Shown: positions 9,575 through 19,507 of the stretch, piece by piece
Position numbering within the stretch: position 1 is the stretch's first letter
How the letters are laid out: each line of letters opens with the position of its first letter
Source: Chitinophagaceae bacterium
GTDB taxonomy: Bacteria; Bacteroidota; Bacteroidia; Chitinophagales; Chitinophagaceae
Reading direction: 5' to 3'
Assembly (NCBI GenBank): GCA_023957575.1
Contig: JAMLGU010000001.1
Coordinates: 62,001-126,000 of the forward strand
DNA: 64,000 nt
The notes under the pieces: generated by a model
The model's input: the letters and a program-made list of their open reading frames with translations, nothing else
Told to the model about the DNA's origin: nothing
Databases searched by the model: none
Program-made: the position numbers and the translations under genes

Positions 9575-10537
9575 TTACCTGACCTGACTCACCACATTCC
9601 TCAATTTGCCTGAAAGAAAGGCTTCAATATTTTTAACTGATTCATTCAAAACTCTTTCTCTTGCTTCTTTGGTAGCCCAACCCACATGCGGAGTAATGAT
9701 ACAGTTTTTGGCTGTAAGTAATGGATTATCAGCTAATGGCGGCTCCACCGATAATACATCCAGTGCAGCGCCGGCTATCTGTCCATTATTGAGCGCATCG
9801 CTTAAATCCTTCTCATTAATCAAAGCCCCTCTGGCGGTATTGATTAAATAAGCAGTAGGTTTCATTAGTGCAAGCATGGCCTCATTAACCATTTGTCTGG
9901 TGTCATCAGTAAGCGGACAATGCAGGCTCACAAAATCTGCTTGTTGAAAACAATCTTCGCTGCTTAAAAACTGAATATTGGGCAGTTCATATTTTGAAGG
10001 ATTACGCACTGACGCAATTACCTTCATGCCAAAAGCCTCGGCAATACGGGCTACCGTCATACCAATCTGGCCCAAACCAATAATGGCAATAGTCTTACCA
10101 CTCAGTTCAAACAGGCCTTTAAATCCATAACTAAAATCTTTACTGTTTACCCAAGCTCCCTCATGTACAGTATCTGACCGATTTCCTGTTTTATAAATAA
10201 GTTCAAGAATAAATGCAAAAGTCAGTTGGGCTACGGATAGCGTACTATAACCCGGTACATTGCAAACAGGAATATTTCTTTCGGCGGCGGTCTTCACGTC
10301 CACATTATCAAAGCCGGTGGCCATTTCGCCAATATATTTTAATCCGGGTAAGGCGCCTATCACTTCTGCTGTAATTTTAGTTTTGTTAGTCAGTAAAATG
10401 TCTGCACTACCAGACCGGCCTAAAACATCTTCGGATTTTGTTCTGTCATAAACAGTCATGTTGCCGAGTTTTTCTAATGCAGCCCAATCAAGGTCGCCGG
10501 GATTAATTGTATAGCCATCAAGAATAACGATATTCAT
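9575..10537 (-). CDS. D-2-hydroxyacid dehydrogenase (glycerate/hydroxypyruvate reductase type)
   Basis: A 320-residue NAD(P)-dependent D-isomer-specific 2-hydroxyacid dehydrogenase. The Rossmann motif is GLGQIGMTVARIAEAFG. The catalytic Arg is in NTARGALINE, the Glu in AALDVLSVEPP, and the His in ITPHVGWATKEAR. Length and domain order match glycerate dehydrogenase. Such enzymes interconvert 2-oxo acids such as hydroxypyruvate and D-hydroxy acids in the cytoplasm. It is co-oriented with the rhamnosidase and 63 bp upstream of it. A role in processing sugar-acid fragments is plausible but not shown. Confidence 0.92.
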   Translation of the reverse strand: MNIVILDGYTINPGDLDWAALEKLGNMTVYDRTKSEDVLGRSGSADILLTNKTKITAEVIGALPGLKYIGEMATGFDNVDVKTAAERNIPVCNVPGYSTLSVAQLTFAFILELIYKTGNRSDTVHEGAWVNSKDFSYGFKGLFELSGKTIAIIGLGQIGMTVARIAEAFGMKVIASVRNPSKYELPNIQFLSSEDCFQQADFVSLHCPLTDDTRQMVNEAMLALMKPTAYLINTARGALINEKDLSDALNNGQIAGAALDVLSVEPPLADNPLLTAKNCIITPHVGWATKEARERVLNESVKNIEAFLSGKLRNVVSQVR

Positions 10538-10636
10538 ATCAAAGCAAATTATTATTAAGAGAGATTTTACATTTTACTTAATTGCAAAGCCAGACAAAGC
10601 TATGAATTAAAAATAATCAGTGTCGGAAAGCTTTCA

Positions 10637-12085
10637 TCATTTACCCATCTTCACCAAAATAAATATTTGAATATATTCTCCATCTGAAAATTTCACTTTC
10701 CGATTGAAAGCAATTTTATCCCCCTTGTAAGACCATACCGGTGCATTCAGAGGTTTTTCCCAATCTTCAAATCGTTTGGTAATTCTTTGCGTATTGCCAT
10801 TCTGTATCTCAGTAATGAAAATACTATTATCGGCAGTATATGCAATGTACTTATCGTCCGGACTGAAATTATATGGCCCTTCAACTGAAAATTTATTTTT
10901 TGTAATCTGAATTGTATGTCCTCCGTTCGGCGATACTCCAAATATCTGAATGATGCCATCAGTGTCTTTTGCCAGAAAAGCAATCAGCGCTCCATCGTAG
11001 GTTGCCCTCAGCCAGTGGCGCGGGCCTTCAATGCCGTTCTGTGTAAAAGTAATTCTTCGTTGATGAAACCCTTCCGGCACATTCGGACGCGTGTCAGGAG
11101 TACCTTGCAGCGGTTTGTTTGGTTTTGGTTTAAAAGGAAAGTCAGGCAAATCCAGAACAAAAACTTCCGTCTTGGCCTTTCCTTCATTATCCCTTACATT
11201 TCCCTGAAAAGCAATCGCTTTTTTCTGCCGGTTACCGAGGCGATTGATATAACCATTTTTTCCAATCCATGTTTCATCAAACGCCTTATCAATTTCATCG
11301 CTTCCACATCGAGGATTATTCACCACTTCCGCTGCCACCACTGAAAACATCTTTCCTGAAAAATTTTCAAGACTATCTGTATCCGTTTTTACCTCTACTG
11401 CTTGTGGCACCATCACACCTACCGTTCTTAAATCGAGAATAGAAGCGTCTGTTTTAGGCAATTGCTCCAGAACGTAGTCATTATAGGTAAAACTAATCCA
11501 TTGACCATCACCACTCCAGGTATGTGCATGGGTGCCGCCTCTTAAAGCACCCGGTGTGTAAGGTGCCTGAATATCTCTTGAATCCATAAAAGTCGGTTTT
11601 CCCGGATGAGGTATATCAACAGCTACGCCTGTTCTTCTCGTGATGCTGTAAGGATTCTGACTATTTGCATTTCTGATTCCGTGAATAAATAAAACAATAT
11701 CCTGCTGTGGTGAAAATGTGGCGGCACCCACTCCGGGGCCGAATTGGCTTTGGTTTTGAGTAGCATAAAGTTCCTTTATTTCTCCTGTCTGCACATTCAC
11801 CATTTCAATTTTATTGGTTTCTGCAATTTTGGTATCATCATTACGGGTATCATAAACAATCCATTGGTCATCTTTGGAAAAGGCCTGAGTATTATGAATG
11901 GTGTGCCCGTAAGCATCATTGGTCAGTTGTATTTCCCTGAATTTCATAATCATACTTTTTGAATGACTACAGCCGGTTAAAAATATAGCAATGACTATTA
12001 TTGGTAGAACTTTTATATTGGCACTCCATCGCAGGTTTTGAAGATATCGTTTTACTTTGAAGCCTGATTCTTTATCAACAAACAT
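10637..12085 (-). CDS. YidR-like DUF3748 beta-propeller lipoprotein
   Basis: A 482-residue protein resembling the E. coli YidR/DUF3748 family, with TolB-like beta-propeller blades. Family-like segments include FSKDDQWIVYDTRNDD, DIQAPYTPGALRGGTHAHTWS, WISFTYNDYVLEQL and FSPDDKYIAYTADNS. The N-terminus has a hydrophobic stretch ending in FLTGCSHSK, a lipobox, so the mature protein is probably membrane-anchored outside the cytoplasm. About 25 residues precede the hydrophobic core, which is long for a signal peptide, so the true start may be later. The molecular function of the family is not established. It diverges from nadB. Confidence 0.8.
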   Translation of the reverse strand: MFVDKESGFKVKRYLQNLRWSANIKVLPIIVIAIFLTGCSHSKSMIMKFREIQLTNDAYGHTIHNTQAFSKDDQWIVYDTRNDDTKIAETNKIEMVNVQTGEIKELYATQNQSQFGPGVGAATFSPQQDIVLFIHGIRNANSQNPYSITRRTGVAVDIPHPGKPTFMDSRDIQAPYTPGALRGGTHAHTWSGDGQWISFTYNDYVLEQLPKTDASILDLRTVGVMVPQAVEVKTDTDSLENFSGKMFSVVAAEVVNNPRCGSDEIDKAFDETWIGKNGYINRLGNRQKKAIAFQGNVRDNEGKAKTEVFVLDLPDFPFKPKPNKPLQGTPDTRPNVPEGFHQRRITFTQNGIEGPRHWLRATYDGALIAFLAKDTDGIIQIFGVSPNGGHTIQITKNKFSVEGPYNFSPDDKYIAYTADNSIFITEIQNGNTQRITKRFEDWEKPLNAPVWSYKGDKIAFNRKVKFSDGEYIQIFILVKMGK

Positions 12086-12175
12086 AAAAAATAGTATTTC
12101 TGCTAATTTTACTAAGATAAATACAAATTCTTTTCTCAGGCAATCGTCTGGTAATTTTTTGTAGTTTAAAAAGAA

Positions 12176-12183
12176 TAAATTTG
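12176..12183 (+). promoter_or_regulatory. -7 box upstream of nadB
   Basis: TAAATTTG fits TAnnTTTG and ends 31 nt before the nadB start. A TTTG lies at 12158-12161, closer (14 bp) than the usual spacing of about 19 bp, so the upstream element is doubtful. The region is the divergent gap between nadB and the DUF3748 gene. Confidence 0.4.
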
Positions 12184-12214
12184 CATCTGGCTAAATAAAA
12201 CTTAAATTCCAAAA

Positions 12215-13834
12215 ATGCAAGAGGTTGATTTTTTAGTAATCGGTACAGGCATTGCCGGCCTTACTTATGCCTATAAAATGGCTAATAAGTTTCCGGACAA
12301 AAAAGTGTTGATTGTTACCAAGGCTGCCGCCGAAGAAACCAATACAAAGTACGCGCAGGGTGGTGTGGCAGTAGTTTTTGACCCGGAAAATGACAGTTTT
12401 GAAAAGCATATCGAGGACACGCTGATAGCGGGTGACGGATTGTGCAACCGACAGACTGTAGAAATTGTAGTAAAAGATGGCCCTGCCAGAATAGAGGAAC
12501 TGATAAAACTGGGAACAAATTTTGATAAAGAAGAAAGCGGTGATTACAAATTAGGAAAAGAAGGCGGACACAGTGAGTACAGGATTATACATCACAAAGA
12601 CATTACCGGCTGGGAAATGGAACGCGCATTGCTTGAAGCCGTTTCTAAATTTTCAAATATTGAAATTATTAAACACTGCTTTGTAATTGACCTGATTACC
12701 CAACACCACCTTGGTTATTTAGTTACCAAATCAACTCCCGATATTGAATGTTATGGTGTGTATGTCCTCAATCTGGAAACTAACCAGATTGAGACCATCC
12801 TCTCCAACTATGTATATCTTGCCACTGGAGGAAACGGCCAGGTATATCGCAGCACCACCAACCCGGCAATAGCTACAGGTGATGGCGTTGCGATGGTCTA
12901 TCGGGCAAAGGGCAGGATAGAAAATATGGAATTCATTCAGTTTCACCCAACTGCTTTGTATGAGCCGGGGTTGCTGGGTCAGGCATTTTTAATAACAGAG
13001 GCTGTGCGGGGAGACGGCGGTATTTTGCGCAATAAAAGTGGCGAAGCCTTTATGGAAAGGTATGATGAAAGAAAAGATCTTGCACCGCGTGATATAGTAG
13101 CCAGAGCCATAGATAATGAGATGAAAGTAACCGGTACGGAACATGTCTGGTTAGATTGCCGTCATTTTGAAAAAGAAAAGTTTATCGAACATTTCCCTAA
13201 TATCTATGAAAAATGTTTAAGCATAGGTATTGATATTTCCAAAGATATGATTCCGGTGGCGCCCGCTGCCCATTACAGTTGCGGTGGCATCAAAGTAGAT
13301 GAAAAAGGTAGAACCTCCATCAGAAACCTTTATGCAGTGGGAGAGTGTAGCAGTACCGGTTTGCATGGCGCCAATAGGCTTGCCAGCAACTCTCTGTTGG
13401 AAGCAATGGTGTTTGCACACAGATGTTTTGAATATGTTTCTCAAAAGGTGGTAAATGGAGTTCCCCCAAGCCAGTACAGAAAAACAGCGCCTGTTCCCGA
13501 GTGGAATGCAAGAGGCACATCACACCCGAAAGAAATGATTGTCATCACTCAAAGTCTTAAAGAACTTAGGCAGATAATGAGCGACTACGTGGGTATTGTT
13601 AGAAACAATTACAGGTTGCAGCGCGCCTCACGTAGAATTGATATGCTATGGGATGAGACAGAGGAGCTGTACCGCAGCAGCAAAGTATCACCACAACTGC
13701 TCGAACTTCGTAATATGATTACCATCGGATACCTTATTATTAAAGGCGCTATTTTCCGTAAGGAAAGCCGTGGGTTAAACTTTAACACGGACTATCCTGA
13801 AAAGAGCAATCTGGTTCAAAATATTGTACTTTAA
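12215..13834 (+). CDS. nadB: L-aspartate oxidase
   Basis: A 539-residue FAD enzyme that oxidises L-aspartate to iminoaspartate, the first step of de novo NAD synthesis. The FAD-binding GTGIAG motif is at the N-terminus, followed by NTKYAQGGVAV. Further on are HHKDITGWEMERAL, the substrate-site segment EFIQFHPTALY, and the C-terminal GECSSTGLHGANRLASNSL. The C-terminal helical domain is intact. Aspartate oxidase is favoured over fumarate reductase or succinate dehydrogenase by length and by the GLHGANRLASNSLLEA segment. nadA and nadC are not in the window. The gene starts at an ATG 31 nt after a -7 box. Confidence 0.95.
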   Translation: MQEVDFLVIGTGIAGLTYAYKMANKFPDKKVLIVTKAAAEETNTKYAQGGVAVVFDPENDSFEKHIEDTLIAGDGLCNRQTVEIVVKDGPARIEELIKLGTNFDKEESGDYKLGKEGGHSEYRIIHHKDITGWEMERALLEAVSKFSNIEIIKHCFVIDLITQHHLGYLVTKSTPDIECYGVYVLNLETNQIETILSNYVYLATGGNGQVYRSTTNPAIATGDGVAMVYRAKGRIENMEFIQFHPTALYEPGLLGQAFLITEAVRGDGGILRNKSGEAFMERYDERKDLAPRDIVARAIDNEMKVTGTEHVWLDCRHFEKEKFIEHFPNIYEKCLSIGIDISKDMIPVAPAAHYSCGGIKVDEKGRTSIRNLYAVGECSSTGLHGANRLASNSLLEAMVFAHRCFEYVSQKVVNGVPPSQYRKTAPVPEWNARGTSHPKEMIVITQSLKELRQIMSDYVGIVRNNYRLQRASRRIDMLWDETEELYRSSKVSPQLLELRNMITIGYLIIKGAIFRKESRGLNFNTDYPEKSNLVQNIVL

Positions 13835-13884
13835 GGAGGTTGTTATATTTTAATAGTATTTTCCGTCAACACGTATTAAAAATT

Positions 13885-14763
13885 ATGTATTATATTCTTT
13901 ATGCACTTCTTTTTACAATTTCTCTCCTGCCCCTGAGAGTATTGTATTTTTTGTCTGACGGAATGTATGCATTAATTTATTATATTATCGGCTACAGAAA
14001 AAAAGTGGTAATGCATAACCTCAATATTACATTTCCTGAAAAAAGTGAAAAGGAAAAAATCAGAATTGCAAAAAATTTCTACCATAAATTCATCGACTCC
14101 ATGATAGAAACTATAAAATTACTATCAGCTTCTGATGCCTTTTTTGAAAAAAGGTTTACCGGTGATTGGGATATGATTAATAAATATTACGAAAGTGGCA
14201 GAACCGTCCAGCTACATTTAGGCCATACCTTTAACTGGGAATGGGGGATAATGAGTCTATCAAAAAATGTGAAATTTCCGCTTCTAATAGTTTATATGCC
14301 CATTGCCAACAAGGCGCTCAACAGATTATTTTACAAGATTCGTTCTCAAAAAGGAGCACACATGTTAAGTGCATTAAATATGGCAAAGGATTTAATGCCG
14401 TATCGCAGAACTAATAATTGCCTTGGTTTTGTTGCAGATCAAAACCCGGGATATGCTCTTCATCATGCAAAATGGTTTTATTTTTTCAAGAAAAAAACCC
14501 CCTTTACCATTGGCCCTGCAAAAAATGCTATACGAAATAATTCAATCGTTTTGTTTTCGCTTATTGAAAGGCAAAAAAGAGGGTATTATAATATGACTTT
14601 TGAGCTTACCGAAGAAAATCCGATAAATACCAATGAAATTGAGCTCACAAAAAAATTCATAACTTATCTTGAAAAAGTTATTTCAAATAATCCTGAAATG
14701 TATCTGTGGACGCATCGCAGATGGAAGCATGAATGGAAGGAAGAATACGGATTCGAAGAATAA
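13885..14763 (+). CDS. Lipid A biosynthesis acyltransferase (LpxL/HtrB family)
   Basis: A 292-residue membrane-associated acyltransferase that adds a secondary acyl chain to lipid A. The N-terminal hydrophobic segment YILYALLFTISLLPL is typical, as is VVMHNLNITFPEKS, the RxNL-like region. The catalytic H(x)4E motif is HTFNWE in LHLGHTFNWEWG. The C-terminal YLWTHRRWK matches the family end. The ATG at 13885 is preferred to a TTG at 13840. A GGAGG stands directly after the nadB stop but is 46 nt from this ATG, so it is probably not its ribosome site. Confidence 0.9.
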   Translation: MYYILYALLFTISLLPLRVLYFLSDGMYALIYYIIGYRKKVVMHNLNITFPEKSEKEKIRIAKNFYHKFIDSMIETIKLLSASDAFFEKRFTGDWDMINKYYESGRTVQLHLGHTFNWEWGIMSLSKNVKFPLLIVYMPIANKALNRLFYKIRSQKGAHMLSALNMAKDLMPYRRTNNCLGFVADQNPGYALHHAKWFYFFKKKTPFTIGPAKNAIRNNSIVLFSLIERQKRGYYNMTFELTEENPINTNEIELTKKFITYLEKVISNNPEMYLWTHRRWKHEWKEEYGFEE

Positions 14764-14813
14764 TCCGGTCTTTTTAAATTTTAATTCTACAATAATTATT
14801 GAACCCTTACAGA

Positions 14814-15911
14814 ATGAACATTGACAGCATCAAAATTACCGATATTCAGTTACACAAATTAAAAATCCCTCTGATTGAGCCATTTACAATTTCCCTCGGT
14901 ACTATGTATGATGCTGAAAATGTTATTGTAATTATCCTCACTAATGAAGGAATTACCGGCTGGGGTGAGTGCAGCCCTTTTATGAGCATCAATGGTGAAA
15001 GCGCCGATACCGCTCTGGTTGTGGGTCAATATTTGAAAAAGATTTTATTGGGGGAAAATCCTTTGGAAATAGAACAACGGGTAAAAGAAATGGATGCTGT
15101 CATCTATGCCAATAACAGCATCAAGAGCGCTTTTGACATGGCATTGTACGATATTGCTTCTCAACACGCCGGTGTGCCGCTTTATCAATATTTAGGAGGT
15201 AAAAAGAACAAAACCATTTTTACGGATTATACTGTCAGTGTTGGCGATGCAGCCAAAATGGCGGATGATGCTTTAATAATAAAAGAAAAAGGGTTTCCTG
15301 TTATCAAAGTAAAATTAGGCAAAGGAGGCAGCAGCGATGTAGAAAGAGTGAAAGCTATTCGCAATAAGGTTGGCCTGGAAATCCCAATACGTATTGATGC
15401 CAATCAGGGATGGGATAAGGATGAAGCTATTGCAACACTAAAAGCATTACAGCCTTATAATATACAACATTGCGAAGAACCAATATCCCGGCATGATTTC
15501 ATGCAGCTGCCCGAAATAAAACAGCACAGCCCCATTCCCATCATGAGTGATGAAAGCTGCTGCGACCCACATGATGTAAAAAGGCTGATTAATTTAGAAG
15601 CCTGTGATTTAATCAATATTAAATTAGGTAAGAGTGGTGGAATTTTTAAGGCGCTTAAAATGATTCGCATGGCAGAAGAAGCAAATATTAAAATTCAGAT
15701 AGGCGCTTTTTTAGAGTCCAGATTGGCCATGACAACATTCGCTCATTTAGCATTATGCAGCGATAATATTATTCATTATGATTTTGATACGGCGCTTATG
15801 TTTAGCAAAGACCCTGTTATAGGCGGTATCGTGTATGAAGAAAACGGAATGATTGAAGTACCCGAAGAAAAAGGCATAGGAGCCCAAATAATTGCCGGTT
15901 TTATTTCCTGA
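14814..15911 (+). CDS. Dipeptide epimerase (L-Ala-D/L-Glu epimerase-like), enolase superfamily
   Basis: A 365-residue member of the muconate-lactonising subgroup of the enolase superfamily. The active-site signature is present: KVKLG carrying the KxK catalytic Lys pair, RIDANQ, EEPI and SDESC for the three metal ligands. The C-terminal DFD in IHYDFDTALM matches the DxD that binds the dipeptide amino group in L-Ala-D/L-Glu epimerases. It would epimerise dipeptides from murein recycling in the cytoplasm. The ATG at 14814 is preferred over a TTG at 14799. The stop is one base before the FUSC gene ATG, so the two are coupled. Confidence 0.85.
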   Translation: MNIDSIKITDIQLHKLKIPLIEPFTISLGTMYDAENVIVIILTNEGITGWGECSPFMSINGESADTALVVGQYLKKILLGENPLEIEQRVKEMDAVIYANNSIKSAFDMALYDIASQHAGVPLYQYLGGKKNKTIFTDYTVSVGDAAKMADDALIIKEKGFPVIKVKLGKGGSSDVERVKAIRNKVGLEIPIRIDANQGWDKDEAIATLKALQPYNIQHCEEPISRHDFMQLPEIKQHSPIPIMSDESCCDPHDVKRLINLEACDLINIKLGKSGGIFKALKMIRMAEEANIKIQIGAFLESRLAMTTFAHLALCSDNIIHYDFDTALMFSKDPVIGGIVYEENGMIEVPEEKGIGAQIIAGFIS

Positions 15912-15912
15912 G

Positions 15913-18126
15913 ATGAACTACATTAATGAATATAAGAAATTTATAAACAGTTATAACTTCAGCGATGCTGTCAGGGTTTCTATTGGTATCATTTTACCTG
16001 CTGTTATATTTGGTTATTACGGTCAGTTATCAACAGGAATACTCGTCTCATTAGGAGCTATGGTCACCAGCACTGCCGACGTGCCGGGACCCATTCAGAG
16101 AAGAATGACAGGAATGGTGGCAACGATTTTACTGATTTTTATAATTGCATCCATCATCGGTTATTCCAATTCGCAGCATATTCTGTTAGGCTTCATCATT
16201 GCAGGTTTGTGTTTTATATTAACGCTCATTGGCATCTATGGCAACAGGGTTAACAATATCGGCTTTGCGGGCTTGCTGATAATGGTACTAAGCCTTGACC
16301 GCTATGAAGCAGGGTGGCAGGTACTGGAAGACAGTCTGTTTCTTTTCAGCGGAGGATTGTGGTATATCCTGCTTAGTCTGGCCCTCTTTCGTATGAGACC
16401 TTATAAAATTGTTCAGCAGGCATTAGGCGACTGCATCATCTCTATTGCCGACTATTTAAAAATCCGGTCCTATTTTTATGATGCCGATGTTGATTATGAA
16501 AAGACCTACACCGATCTGATGATTCAGCAGGAGGCTGTTCATGCCAAGCAGGAGCAATTACGCGAAATGATTTTCAAAAGCCGGCAAATAATTAGCCAAT
16601 CCACCGTTACAAGCCGAACACTATTAATTATTTTCATCGAATCCATTGATTTTTTTGAAAAAGCCACTGCCACATTGTATAACTATAAAGAATTGCACAA
16701 TCATTTTGACGACACCCATATTCTGGACCAATTCAAAGAAATAATCGGGAAGATGACAAATGAACTGACAGAAATCGGGATGTCCGTTCAGGCAGGTTTA
16801 CCTTCGAAAGTTTCAAAAGATTTAAACAGTGAACTAAACAATCTAAAAACAAAGTTTGATGAATTTGTAAGCCTGAACCGCAGCCCCAAAAATATCGAAG
16901 CGCTTGTGAGCCTGCGCAAAATCATGCAGATGTTGGAAGATATGGTTGTCAGAATTTACACACTGCATCACTACACCCGATACGATAAAAAAAGAATTAA
17001 AGGCTATAAGCTATCTAAAGATTATGACTCCTTTGTTTCAACTCCCGATCTTGATATTGAATTATTAAAAGAAAACTTTTCATTCAATTCCAATCATTTT
17101 CGTCATGCACTCAGGGTAAGTATTGCCACTACCATCGGCTATATTCTTTCCTTTATTTTAAAACTTGATTACAGTTACTGGGTTTTGCTTACGATACTCG
17201 TTATTTTAAAACCCACCTACAGCCTTTCAAAGCAAAGAAATCTTCACCGCCTGTTAGGAACGGTTATCGGAGCAGCTATCAGTTTTCTGGTATTATATCT
17301 GATCCCCTCGGAGCAGGCAAAGTTTGCTGTAATGGTTGTGTTCATACTGCTTACCTACAGCTTTATCCGTACAAATTATTTTATCAGCGTCTTGTTTATG
17401 ACCGGCTATGTGATGATATTATTTTACATCCTCAACGCTAATCATTTTCTTTCGGTAATTGAAAACAGGGTGGTGGATACCCTCATCGGTTCGGTAATCG
17501 CTTTTCTTTCTACCTATATTTTTGTGCCTTCCTGGGAAAAGGAACAAATAAGAAATTATATGCAAAAGGCTATTGAAAATGCTTCTGGTTATTTTGATAC
17601 CGTGAGCAAAACATTTATCACCGGCCAATTTGACGATTTGAAGTACAGGTTATCACGCAAAAATGCGTTTATTGCGCAATCCAACCTGTCAGGCGCTTTT
17701 AACCGCATGATGAACGAACCCAAAAGCAAGCAGGAAAATATTAAAAACATTCACCAGTTTACAGTTCTGATATATACCCTTAATTCGCACATTGCATCTT
17801 TAGCTCATTTTGCACAAAAAACACTTTATAAATATCATTCTCTTGATTTTAAAGATATTGGCGAAGACATTCTTGCGGAGTTAGGTACTACCAACCGGAT
17901 TCTTACAAATAAGTCTAACCTAACAGGGGAAGCATCGACCGATGTTTCCAAGAACCTAAAATTTCAGGTAAATCAAATCGTTGAGAAAAGGAGCAAAGAA
18001 CTTCGGCATAACCTAATGGATACCGAAACCCGTACAATTCTGATAGAATACAAGCCCATTCTTGACCAGTTTTTATTTATCAGTCGCATTGCAGAAGACT
18101 TGAAAGCGGTTTCGGGCAAATTTTAA
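15913..18126 (+). CDS. FUSC-family inner-membrane protein (YccS/aromatic acid exporter type)
   Basis: A 737-residue protein with two blocks of transmembrane helices (about residues 25-165 and 395-525) separated by a soluble helical domain and followed by a cytoplasmic tail. This is the duplicated FUSC architecture. The membrane blocks carry recognisable repeats (SDAVRVSIGIILPAVIFGYY and FRHALRVSIATTIGYILSF). The second repeat is followed by KPTYSLSKQRNLHRLLGTVIGA, the conserved FUSC segment. Related proteins are linked to efflux of aromatic acids or lipophilic compounds. The substrate here is unknown. It begins 1 bp after the epimerase stop. Confidence 0.85.
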   Translation: MNYINEYKKFINSYNFSDAVRVSIGIILPAVIFGYYGQLSTGILVSLGAMVTSTADVPGPIQRRMTGMVATILLIFIIASIIGYSNSQHILLGFIIAGLCFILTLIGIYGNRVNNIGFAGLLIMVLSLDRYEAGWQVLEDSLFLFSGGLWYILLSLALFRMRPYKIVQQALGDCIISIADYLKIRSYFYDADVDYEKTYTDLMIQQEAVHAKQEQLREMIFKSRQIISQSTVTSRTLLIIFIESIDFFEKATATLYNYKELHNHFDDTHILDQFKEIIGKMTNELTEIGMSVQAGLPSKVSKDLNSELNNLKTKFDEFVSLNRSPKNIEALVSLRKIMQMLEDMVVRIYTLHHYTRYDKKRIKGYKLSKDYDSFVSTPDLDIELLKENFSFNSNHFRHALRVSIATTIGYILSFILKLDYSYWVLLTILVILKPTYSLSKQRNLHRLLGTVIGAAISFLVLYLIPSEQAKFAVMVVFILLTYSFIRTNYFISVLFMTGYVMILFYILNANHFLSVIENRVVDTLIGSVIAFLSTYIFVPSWEKEQIRNYMQKAIENASGYFDTVSKTFITGQFDDLKYRLSRKNAFIAQSNLSGAFNRMMNEPKSKQENIKNIHQFTVLIYTLNSHIASLAHFAQKTLYKYHSLDFKDIGEDILAELGTTNRILTNKSNLTGEASTDVSKNLKFQVNQIVEKRSKELRHNLMDTETRTILIEYKPILDQFLFISRIAEDLKAVSGKF

Positions 18127-18155
18127 AACCCGATCATCTTGCTAAAAACTTATCT

Positions 18156-18163
18156 TACCTTTG
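18156..18163 (+). promoter_or_regulatory. -7 box of hflX promoter
   Basis: TACCTTTG matches TAnnTTTG and is followed by C. It ends 16 nt before the hflX ATG, so the predicted leader is about 10 nt. A TTG at 18139-18141 is a possible but close-spaced -33 element. Confidence 0.5.
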
Positions 18164-18179
18164 CAACTTATTTTATTGA

Positions 18180-19367
18180 ATGTTAGAAAGAAAAAAGTTA
18201 ATTCAGGGCGTTGAAAAGGCTGTTATTATCGGCTTGATTGGAAAAGACCAGACAGAGCAACAGGTAACTGAGTATCTGGACGAACTCGCTTTTCTTGCAG
18301 AAACAGCAGGTGCCGAAACAAAGAAAAGATTTGTACAAAAATTGCCGCAGCCCGATTCGAGAACGTTTATCGGCAAAGGAAAATTAGAAGAAATAAAAGA
18401 ATATATTCAGGCAAAAGAAATAGACATCGCCATTTTTGATGATGAGCTATCGGGCGCGCAAATTAATAATATTGAAAAAGTTTTAGGCGTTAAAACCATT
18501 GATCGCTCCGATTTGATTCTCGATATTTTTGCCCGTAGGGCCAAAACTGCTCAGGCAAAGGCTCAGGTAGAGTTGGCTCAATATCAATACCTGCTACCCC
18601 GCCTGCGCGGTATGTGGCAGCACTTAGAAAGGCTTGGAGGCGGCATCGGTACCAGAGGTCCGGGCGAAACCGAAATAGAAACCGACCGCCGGATTGTACG
18701 CGATAAAATTTCGCTGCTGAGAAAAAAACTACAGGAAATAGACAAACAGGCTTTCACCCAGCGCAAAGACCGGGGAGAGTTTATCCGTGTTGCATTGGTG
18801 GGCTATACCAATGTGGGTAAAAGCACGCTGATGCGCCTGTTAAGCAAACGGGAGGTTTTTGCAGAAAATAAACTCTTTGCCACCTTAGACACCACCACCA
18901 GTAAAGTCGTTTTTGAAAATACGCCATTTCTTTTAAGCGATACAGTGGGATTCATTCGCAAACTACCGCATCATCTGGTGGAAAGTTTCAAGAGTACGCT
19001 GGATGAGGTACGCGAGGCCGACATCCTGCTGCACGTAGTGGATATTTCGCACCCGGGTTATGAAGACCAGTTGGCAGTAGTAAACAAAACCCTGCACGAG
19101 CTGAAAGCAGACGACAAACCCACCATTACCATTTTCAACAAAATGGACCTGTACGAAAAAAACACCTTCGATGAGTGGCTGGCAGAGGATACCAAAAAGG
19201 AAATTTTGCAGGACTTGTACGACCGATGGAATTACGAAACCAACGACCATGCGGTTTTTGTATCGGCTACCGAAAAGCGAAATGTAGAAGCGCTGCGCAC
19301 AACAATTTTAAATAAGGTGAAAGATTTTTATAAAATCCGCTATCCTTATAAAACTTTGTTTTATTAG
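18180..19367 (+). CDS. hflX: GTPase HflX
   Basis: A 395-residue ribosome-associated GTPase that binds the 50S subunit and can rescue or split stalled ribosomes under stress. The N-terminal HflX domain includes the glycine-rich GGGIGTRGPGETEIETDRR. The G domain has G1 GYTNVGKST, G2 in ATLDTTT, G3 DTVGF, G4 NKMD and a G5-like SATEKRN. Length and order are standard. It is read from its own promoter after FUSC, and the downstream gap holds a repeat element of opposite orientation. Confidence 0.95.
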   Translation: MLERKKLIQGVEKAVIIGLIGKDQTEQQVTEYLDELAFLAETAGAETKKRFVQKLPQPDSRTFIGKGKLEEIKEYIQAKEIDIAIFDDELSGAQINNIEKVLGVKTIDRSDLILDIFARRAKTAQAKAQVELAQYQYLLPRLRGMWQHLERLGGGIGTRGPGETEIETDRRIVRDKISLLRKKLQEIDKQAFTQRKDRGEFIRVALVGYTNVGKSTLMRLLSKREVFAENKLFATLDTTTSKVVFENTPFLLSDTVGFIRKLPHHLVESFKSTLDEVREADILLHVVDISHPGYEDQLAVVNKTLHELKADDKPTITIFNKMDLYEKNTFDEWLAEDTKKEILQDLYDRWNYETNDHAVFVSATEKRNVEALRTTILNKVKDFYKIRYPYKTLFY

Positions 19368-19507
19368 ATTTTCAAAAAAAATTGACAGCTTTTCTATATT
19401 TCATCGATCGCTTTCACGAGCGAAAGATTGTTTTTGTTAATATAACTATTTGATAATTCCCCTTGTTTTTAGAGCGCTCAGGTAATACACAAAAACAGAG
19501 ATAAATG

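Noticed and set aside
13835..13839. GGAGG directly after nadB considered as a ribosome binding site
   Set aside because: The first plausible ATG is 46 nt away and the phylum rarely uses Shine-Dalgarno sites; a TTG right after it would overlap the motif.
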